From Strongylocentrotus purpuratus (lineage: Eukaryota; Echinodermata; Echinoidea; Camarodonta; Strongylocentrotidae): 64,000 nucleotides of DNA. This document shows positions 56,984 to 64,000 of this stretch, in pieces. Numbering within the stretch: the stretch's first letter is position 1; every line of letters begins with the position of its first letter. Where the stretch lies: the NCBI RefSeq assembly GCF_000002235.5, contig NW_022145559.1, forward strand, positions 1 to 64,000. The letters run 5' to 3'. Below the pieces are notes generated by a model. That model saw only the letters and a list, made by a program, of their open reading frames with translations, had not been told where the DNA came from and searched no databases. A program made the position numbers and the translations under genes.

Positions 56984-57000
56984 GGGGTAGGGAGAATACT
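56620..57000. repeat. (GA)n-rich purine tracts
   Basis: Two GA-rich tracts (56620-56770 and 56825-56990) surround gggagtatggcagttgatg, the text that borders the TIR element in gene 1's flank. Charged repetitive frames here are artefacts. Confidence 0.85.
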
Positions 57001-57389
57001 ATGATAATAAAAGTGTCAATATGTGATATCATGGTTTTGGATTACATAGCAAAATAATAAATTAAGCAAATAAGAGTAGGCCTACATGAAAATGTACAAC
57101 ATTAATTCATCATGAGATAGGAAAGAACATAGAAAGGAATTAGAAAAAGAGTTTGCTAATCTCATTTGAACATATGTACAAGAAAAGAAAAAGAAAAGAA
57201 CTTGGCTGCAGGGAAAGGAAGAAAGTTTTGTTTTCTAATTCAACTTCAACATTCTTTCTCAAATGCAAAATACAATATGTATACAAAAAAAAAAGATAAG
57301 ATACATGTTCACAAGAAAACGTAGGTTTCGTCAAGAGTATACAAGGAAATGGGGAAGTTGGAAGCCGGAAATTAAAAATGATTGTATCG

Positions 57390-57885
57390 CGTAGTTTAGC
57401 AACATGTTAACATGAAATACGAAGATACGTACTAACTCGCTCGAGTGACCTCGATCAATGACGTCGTTCAATGACCTCAATGTGTTAAGGTGACTAACGT
57501 GCATTTCCTTGGTAACAAATTAATATGTTTGCTGTATTTGCTATTTTTGCTTGTTTCACTTTGGATATCATCTTTAATATGTTAAGGCCTTCTTGCCCAC
57601 CTATTATTATTGTTACGTCTGCTACCAATGCAACCACTTCAATCAAAATGTTAGTTTTATTTATGGGAACCTATAGTCTACTAGCTGAGCTTTTCAATAG
57701 GTTCATCACATTTTAACCTGTATAACCTACTATTCAATACAATTAATTTCGACGTCTTTTCAAAGAATTGATTATATAATGTGACCCTTTCAGTACATTT
57801 CATATCATGTTTTAATTTTGTCAATTATGTGAATTCCTTTTTTGTGAAATGTGAAACAAATAAACTTGAAACTTGAACTTAATAT
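57390..57885 (+). mobile_element. LINE 3' end
   Basis: The stretch ends aaacaaataaacttgaaact tgaactt, the same CTTGAA-type tail as the full-length LINE at 27563. Module copy B at about 37404 lacks it. Only a short frame (57525-57716) is open and it shows no motif. Confidence 0.6.
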
Positions 57886-58119
57886 TTGTGTAGATAAAAT
57901 TACTGGCCTGTGAACGAAAACACCGAAGTAGGAGATTGACCCAGATTGTACGTCACTGGTAGTCACTAATATCTTCAATCAAATATTTACCTAAAAGAAA
58001 CTCACTTGATTGTGACGAGCTGATTGTAGTTCTGTTTGTATTCTCTTTCACTTCCTCTTTCTTTTTGTTACCGAAATTCAATAATCAAACTTGTTTTATT
58101 CGGGCTTAATACCTCAATA

Positions 58120-58960
58120 ATAAGTCCGCCTTTATATAGCGCTTAAAGCCACACTGTACTACTTATAGTCACATAAGTGCTCCCTCTATAAAAAAAAAAC
58201 AATGTCTAATAGGTGACCATTGGTCCCCCATGATCCTCTTTTTCTTATGTCTAATTTCTCATATAAACTAGTACAGATGGGCTTTAATACATCTATTTAT
58301 GTCTCTAAACCCTTTAAAGATATATACTATTAGCCCGGTCATTGAATTCAATACCTGTCCGCACACACTGTGTGCACAATCTCCACTCCATGGGTAGCAT
58401 TCCAGCCAGGCGTTACTTGATGCTCAAAAACTGTTTGATCGACAATGGCGGTCTCATCCTACCGGGTACCCATTTAACACCTGGGTGGAGAGCAGCAAGT
58501 GCAGATTAATATCTTGCCAATGGAGATTAGTGCCTTGTTTGATTGGAACCCTCGACCTTCGCATCTCCAGTCAAGCACCTTAAACCACTCAACCACGACA
58601 CTACCTATGAGACCAACACTAGACTGAAAAAACACCAAACAGAAAATTACATCAATAATAATGAAAATAATCTGGATTTATGTAGCGCTTAATACGAAAC
58701 ACCGGTTCTAAGCGCTTTAAAGATATTATTACCCCGGTCTGTATGGTCACCTTGAGGGCATATGGTAATTACTAACGTAAAGTGTATCGTCATCCTACCG
58801 GGTCCCCATTTCTCTCCTAGGTATGTAATGGCAAATGTAGATCAATGCCTTACCAAATGACATTAGTGCCGTTTCGGGGATCAACTTGACCCACGACCTT
58901 CACATTTCAATTCAATTGTTTAAACCACTCGACTACGTCACCTTGAATGGCTAAGAGTCT
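58120..58960. repeat. Two AAT-headed interspersed repeats
   Basis: Two related cores lie side by side, one from taataagtccgcctttatat (about 58120) and one from ctggatttatgtagcgctta (about 58672). Between them are phrases such as accactcaaccacgac, reminiscent of a tRNA-like region. Nothing coding. Confidence 0.6.
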
Positions 58961-58975
58961 GTCAATAGGGGCTTT

Positions 58976-61900
58976 TCGTTTGTGTGGACGAGAACGGCGT
59001 TCACGTCCTCTAACGATGCGAATTGGCGTCAGACACCCGTCCTGTTCACTACCTTATAACCCTTTTCGTTTTAAGTCGACACCCGTTTTCTACACGATGA
59101 CGTAATGGCCCCCATACGCGCTTATTCAATTTCTCCTTCTTTCACTTCTTATTTTGTTCTTCGTTTATTATTCTATTATACTAGCTCTCTCTAGCTCTCT
59201 CTATTTTCCTTATGTTATTCCTTGTTTTTCCTTCTTTCTTCTCTTCTATCTTTCCATTGTCTATTCTTTATCATTTTCTCTTCTGTCTTTCCTAATGTTA
59301 TTGTTGTTGTTATCATTCTATCATTTTTCTTTCTATCTTTCCTCATATTATTCTTTGTTTCTTCCTTCTATCATCTTCTCTTATGTTATTCTTTGTTTTT
59401 ATCATTTTATCACTTTCTCTTTTTGTACTTCCTTATGTTATTCTTTGTTTTTTCCTTCTTTCACCTTCTCTTTCTGTCTTTCCTTATGTTATTCTTTGTT
59501 TTTTCCTTCTGTCACCTTCTTTTCTGTCTTTCCTTATGTTATTCTTTTTTTTTCCTTATTTCACTTTCTCTTCTGTCTTTCCTTATGTTATTCTTTTTTT
59601 TTCCTTATTTCACTTTCTCTTCAGTCTTTCCTTATGTTATTCTTTGTTTTTTCCCCTTCTTTCACCTTCTCTTTCTGTCTTTCCTTATGTTATTCTTCGT
59701 TTCTTCCTTCTTTCATCTTCTCTTATGTTATTCTTTGGTTTTATGATTTTATCACTTTCTCTTTTTGTACTTCTTTGTGTTATTCTTTGTTTTTTCCTTC
59801 TTTCACCTTCTCTTTCTGTCTTTCCTTATGTTATTCTTTGTTTTTTCCTTCTTTCACCTTCTCTTTCTGTCTTTCCTTATGTTATTCTTTGTTTTTTCCT
59901 TCTTTCACTTTCTCTTTCTGTCTTTCCTTATGTTATTCTTTGTTTTTTCCCTTCTTTCACCTTCTTTTTCTGTCTTTCCTTATGTTATTCTTTGTTTCTT
60001 CCTTCTTTCAACTTAATTCTCTTCTGTTATTCTTTGTTTTTATCATTCTATTACTTTCTCTTTCTGTCTTTCCTTATGTAAGTCTTTGTTTTTTCCTTCT
60101 ATCATCTTCTCTTATGTTATTCTTTGTTTTTATCATTCTATCACTTTCTCTTTCTGTCTTTCCTTATGTTATTCTTTGTTTCTTCCTTCTATCACCTTTT
60201 CTTATGTTATTCTTTGTTTTTTTAATCATTCTATCACTTTCTCTTTCTGTATTTCCTTATGTTATTCTTTGTTTTTTTCCTTCTTTCACCTTCTCTTTCT
60301 GTCTTTCCTTATGTTATTCTTTGTTTTTTCTGTCTTTCACTTTCTCTTTCTGTCTTTCCTTATGTTATTCTTTGTTTTTTCCCTTCTTTCACCTTCTCTT
60401 ATGATATTCTTTACTTTTATTATTCTATCACTTTCTTTTCTGTCTTTCCTTATGTTATTCTTTGTTTTTTCCTTCTATCATCTTCTCTAATGTTATTCTT
60501 TGTTTTTATCATTCTATCAATTTCTCTTTTTGTATTTCCTTATATTATTCGTTGTTTTTTTCCTTCTTTCACCTTCTCTTTCTGTCTTTCCTTATGTTAT
60601 TCTTTGTTTTGTCCTTCTTTCACCTTCTCTTTCTGTCTTTCCTTATGTTATTCTTTGTTTTTTCCTTCTTTCACTTTCTTTTTCTGTCTTTCCTTATGTT
60701 ATTCTTTGTTTTTTCCTTCTTTCACCTTCTCTTTCTGTCTTTCCTCATGTTATTCTTTGTTTTTTCCTTCTTTCACCTTCTCTTTCTGTCTTTCCTTATG
60801 TTATTCTTTGTTTTTTCCCTTCTTTCACCTTCTCTTATGATATTCTTTACTTTTATTATTCTATTACTTTCTCTTTCTGTCTTTCCTTATGTAAGTCTTT
60901 GTTTTTTCCTTCTATCATCTTCTCTTATGTTATTCTTTGTTTTTATCATTCTATCACTTTCTCTTTCTGTCTTTCCTTATGTTATTCTTTGTTTCTTCCT
61001 TCTATCACCTTTTCTTATGTTATTCTTTGTTTTTTTAATCATTCTATCACTTTCTCTTTCTGTATTTCCTTATGTTATTCTTTGTTTTTTTCCTTCTTTC
61101 ACCTTCTCTTTCTGTCTTTCCTTATGTTATTCTTTGTTTTTTCTGTCTTTCACTTTCTCTTTCTGTCTTTCCTTATGTTATTCTTTGTTGTTTCCCTTCT
61201 TTCACCTTCTCTTATGATATTCTTTACTTTTATTATTCTATCACTTTCTTTTCTGTCTTTCCTTATGTTATTCTTTGTTTTTTCCTTCTATCATCTTCTC
61301 TAATGTTATTCTTTGTTTTTATCATTCTATCAATTTCTCTTTTTGTATTTCCTTATATTATTCGTTGTTTTTTTCCTTCTTTCACCTTCTCTTTCTGTCT
61401 TTCCTTATGTTATTCTTTGTTTTGTCCTTCTTTCACCTTCTCTTTCTGTCTTTCCTTATGTTATTCTTTGTTTTTTTCCTTCTTTCACTTTCTTTTTCTG
61501 TCTTTCCTTATGTTATTCTTTGTTTTTTCCTTCTTTCACCTTCTCTTTCTGTCTTTCCTCATGTTATTCTTTGTTTTTTCCTTCTTTCACCTTCTCTTTC
61601 TGTCTTTCCTTATGTTATTCTTTGTTTTTTCCCTTCTTTCACCTTCTCTTATGATATTCTTTACTTTTATTATTCTATCACTTTCTTTTTCTGTCTTTCC
61701 TTATGTTATTCTTTGTTTTTTCCTTCTATCATCTTCTCTTATGTTATTCTTTGTTTTTATTATTCTATCAATTTCTCTTTTTGTATTTCCTTATATTATT
61801 CGTTGTTTTTTTCCTTCTTTCACCTTCTCTTTCTGTCTTTCCTTATGTTATTCTTTGTTTTTTCCTTCTTTCACCTTCTCTTTCTGTCTTTCCTTATGTT

Positions 61901-62906
61901 ATTCTTTGTTTTTTCCTTCTTTCACTTTCTCTTTCTGTCTTTCCTTATGTTATTCTTTGTTTCTTCCTTCTTTCAACTTAATTCTCTTCTGTTATTCTTT
62001 GTTTTTATCATTCTATTACTTTCTCTTTCTGTCTTTCCTTATGTTATTCTTTGTTTTTTCCCTTCATTCACCTTTTCTTTCTGTCTTTCCTTATGTTATT
62101 CTTTGTTTTTTCCCTTCTTTCACCTTCTCTTATGATATTCTTTACTTTTATTATTCTATCACTTTCTTTTTCTGTCTTTCCTTATTTTATTCTTTGTTTT
62201 TTCCTTCTATCATCTTCTCTTATGTTATTCTTTGTTTTTATCATTCTATCAATTTCTCTTTTTGTATTTCCTTATATTATTCGTTGTTTTTTTCCTTCTT
62301 TCACCTTCTCTTTCTGTCTTTCCTTATGTTATTCTTTGTTTTTTCCTTCTTTCACCTTCTCTTTCTGTCTTTCCTTATGTTATTCTTTGTTTTTTTCCTT
62401 CTTTCACTTTCTCTTTCTGTCTTTCCTTATGTTATTCTTTGTTTCTTCCTTCTTTCAACTTAATTCTCTTCTGTTATTCTTTGTTTTTATCATTCTATTA
62501 CTTTCTCTTTCTGTCTTTCCTTATGTAAGTCTTTGTTTTTTTCCTTCTATCATCTTCTCTTATGTTATTCTTTGTTTTTATCATTCTATCACTTTCTCTT
62601 TCTGTATTTCCTTATGTTATTCTTTGTTTCTTCCTTCTATCACCTTTTCTTATGTTATTCTTTGTTTTTTTAATCATTCTATCACTTTCTCTTTCTGTTT
62701 TTACTCTCTGATTTACGCTGCGATGTAGCAAGATGACGTCATTCTGACGACGGGTCACTAGTTTTCTGACGAACCTCAAATCATCGATGAACGGGTTCGC
62801 AAATGTGGCCTGACGACGCCAGACGACCCGACGCATGCGTAGATCGCCGAAATGACGTCACATATTTGACGTCGACTATGTCGACGTGACAAACGAAAAC
62901 CCCCTA
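58976..62906. mobile_element. TIR element enclosing a 3.5-kb minisatellite
   Basis: Ends are tagggg-cttttcgtttgt on the left and acaaacgaaaaccccc-ta on the right. The text around it, ctgtcaa and atgtgaagtcagt, is continuous in module copy B (38777-38795), so the element's limits are clear. Inside the ends are GC-richer unique segments (58995-59110 and 62705-62885) with cgacgt words; the rest is the array at 59150-62700. No transposase. Confidence 0.75.
59150..62700. repeat. Pyrimidine-rich minisatellite of about 50-bp units
   Basis: The unit reads like ttccttatgttattctttg, then ttttttccttctttcacc, then ttctctttctgtct. About 70 units vary by small changes. A longer period is present: a block from about 60078 recurs at about 60890, and 60486 recurs at 61298, a shift of about 812. 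All three + frames stay open for hundreds of codons because the unit has almost no stop in any frame; these frames are not genes. Confidence 0.9.
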
Positions 62907-63760
62907 ATGTGAAGTCAGTTCGGTGCTTTGACTGTGGTATTAGAGTGTATGCACTGTGGAATGTGTTGGTTTGAACAATTCTATCAGAATGGTGGTTGTC
63001 GCCTTTCCCGCTCTATTACAAAAGAAAATAGTGTACATGAATGGTAACTGCGCGCAACAAAGTTTGTGTGCGTGATCACTGAGATCCGTGCTATAAGATA
63101 CATAAATCTCACGACGTATTTTTCCTGTTTATCAAGACTCAACCTTCTCTTTAAATACAACACCAGCAGCATTAATTCCAATAATTCTAAATCATTTTTG
63201 TACGGACGAGCAAAGGAACTGTCCCCTTTTCACAGAACCATTTCATATTTAGGAAGTCAATGAACCATGTGAATGAGTCAATAACATATCAACAACATCA
63301 ATAGACGATGCATTAAAGCAGAAAAAATAACGCGGCGCAGAAGCAGGAATAGCCTTCGAGTGCTGATATCGTGAATTGTGAGTAAGTCTCGCGGAACGAA
63401 AACAATACATGTACATGTACATCATTTCGATATGATTTGATCATTCCGTCCGGGATATACGAAAAGAATAAACACGGAAGAACCTCAGTCGGACTTTTTC
63501 TCTTGTAAAGGACTGTTCATGATAGCCAGGAATACGAGTAGACACAGTAGTTACATACTTCAAAATAAGTGCTTTCAGCCATTTACTTATCCTGTTACTG
63601 TTTTCCGACATATCGCCAGAATGAAGTCTTCGTCATATCAATTCATGTGTGTCGTCATTCACGTAGTCACCTCGTCTCACTATATATGTAAGTATGTATA
63701 CTAAAGGCAGTCATTCAATTAAGGGAAGTCATCGGGAAATGATCATGTGTTTTCCTAAAT
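62907..63760. other. Module copy C, right part
   Basis: It matches 38785-39180 and then 7190-7850. No coding exon was found. Frames of about 60 codons are not conserved between copies. Confidence 0.5.
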
Positions 63761-63761
63761 A

Positions 63762-64000
63762 CCGTGTGAGTAAAAAAAAAGTTTAACCTAGAAAATTGCT
63801 AATTATTTTTAAAATCATCCATGAACAGTAAATTATTATACATCTTATGATAGAGTGTTTTATCCCAAATCATTTGGTACCATTTTTGTGTGGTATGTGT
63901 TCACGCTTGGATGAACAGGTGGCAATGTTTGCGAGTGCAAAAATCGACTTGCGCCAAAGTGATGACTTCAGTATGTATTATGTTGGGATTAGCGGAGTGA
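63762..64000. mobile_element. Tc1/mariner-like MITE, second copy (runs off the window)
   Basis: The start ccgtgtgagtaaaaaaaaag after TA and the next 230 bases match 17744-17985. The other end is outside the window. Module copy A at about 7850 is the empty site (ttttcctacatagaatcc). Confidence 0.75.

Larger units (their letters stand above)
56825..63760. repeat. Downstream module, copy C (segmental duplication)
   Basis: Counterpart of 1-8460 and 36979-43720, placed after gene 2. It is interrupted by a LINE 3' fragment (57390-57885) and by the inverted-repeat element 58976-62906. It ends where a MITE begins at 63762. Confidence 0.65.

Noticed and set aside
59154-62463. Long Phe/Leu/Ser-rich frames (up to 463 codons) that look like multi-pass membrane proteins
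   Set aside because: They occur in all three frames of one minisatellite with almost no stop codons; hydrophobicity follows from T-rich codons.

Overview
This is eukaryotic DNA from a marine-invertebrate-like animal genome: AT-rich, introns of about 0.4-6 kb, GT-AG splicing, and very many LINEs, MITEs and microsatellites. The receptor domains (sushi/CCP, C-type lectin, EGF) fit an invertebrate deuterostome such as an echinoderm, but nothing in the window fixes the species.

The host content is a tandem pair of receptor genes on the + strand. Gene 1 (exons at 10711-30773) joins in one frame from its first visible exon to its stop. It encodes CCP-CCP-CTLD-CTLD-CCP-CCP-EGF, a Ser/Thr-rich stalk, one membrane helix and a long tyrosine-rich tail, 906 codons in all. 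Every junction is phase 1 except the one between membrane and tail exons (phase 2). Its signal-peptide exon is not certain. Gene 2 (48929-52914) is a paralogue reduced to one CCP, a short stalk, a membrane exon and the tail (262 codons). It lacks the lectin and EGF exons and may be a decaying or a minimal receptor.

Non-coding DNA around the genes is duplicated with them. About 1-8.46 kb, 37.0-43.7 kb and 56.8-63.76 kb are three diverged copies of one downstream module, so a further gene copy probably lies just left of the window. These copies act as natural empty sites, which makes many insertions easy to bound.

Mobile DNA fills the rest. (1) A full-length LINE with both ORFs open lies in intron 11 of gene 1 (to 27580), with decayed LINE pieces elsewhere. 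(2) A 4.3-kb terminal-inverted-repeat element (32684-36973) carries no visible DDE transposase; its broken protein shows, in order, the acidic motifs of FEN1/PIN-type nucleases and ends in a Cys-rich motif. This is the best candidate here for a poorly described system. (3) Three unrelated inverted-repeat elements (39561-41988, 44326-46996, 58976-62906) each enclose a tandem-repeat core. (4) Smaller elements include Tc1/mariner-like MITEs, an 872-bp palindrome, a hAT-like MITE, a MITE family with kappaB-like ends and three tRNA-derived SINE types.

No rRNA gene, functional tRNA gene or CRISPR array was seen. Many long ORFs (8.0-8.4, 40.4-41.5, 46.6-47.1, 59.1-62.7 kb) are low-complexity artefacts.
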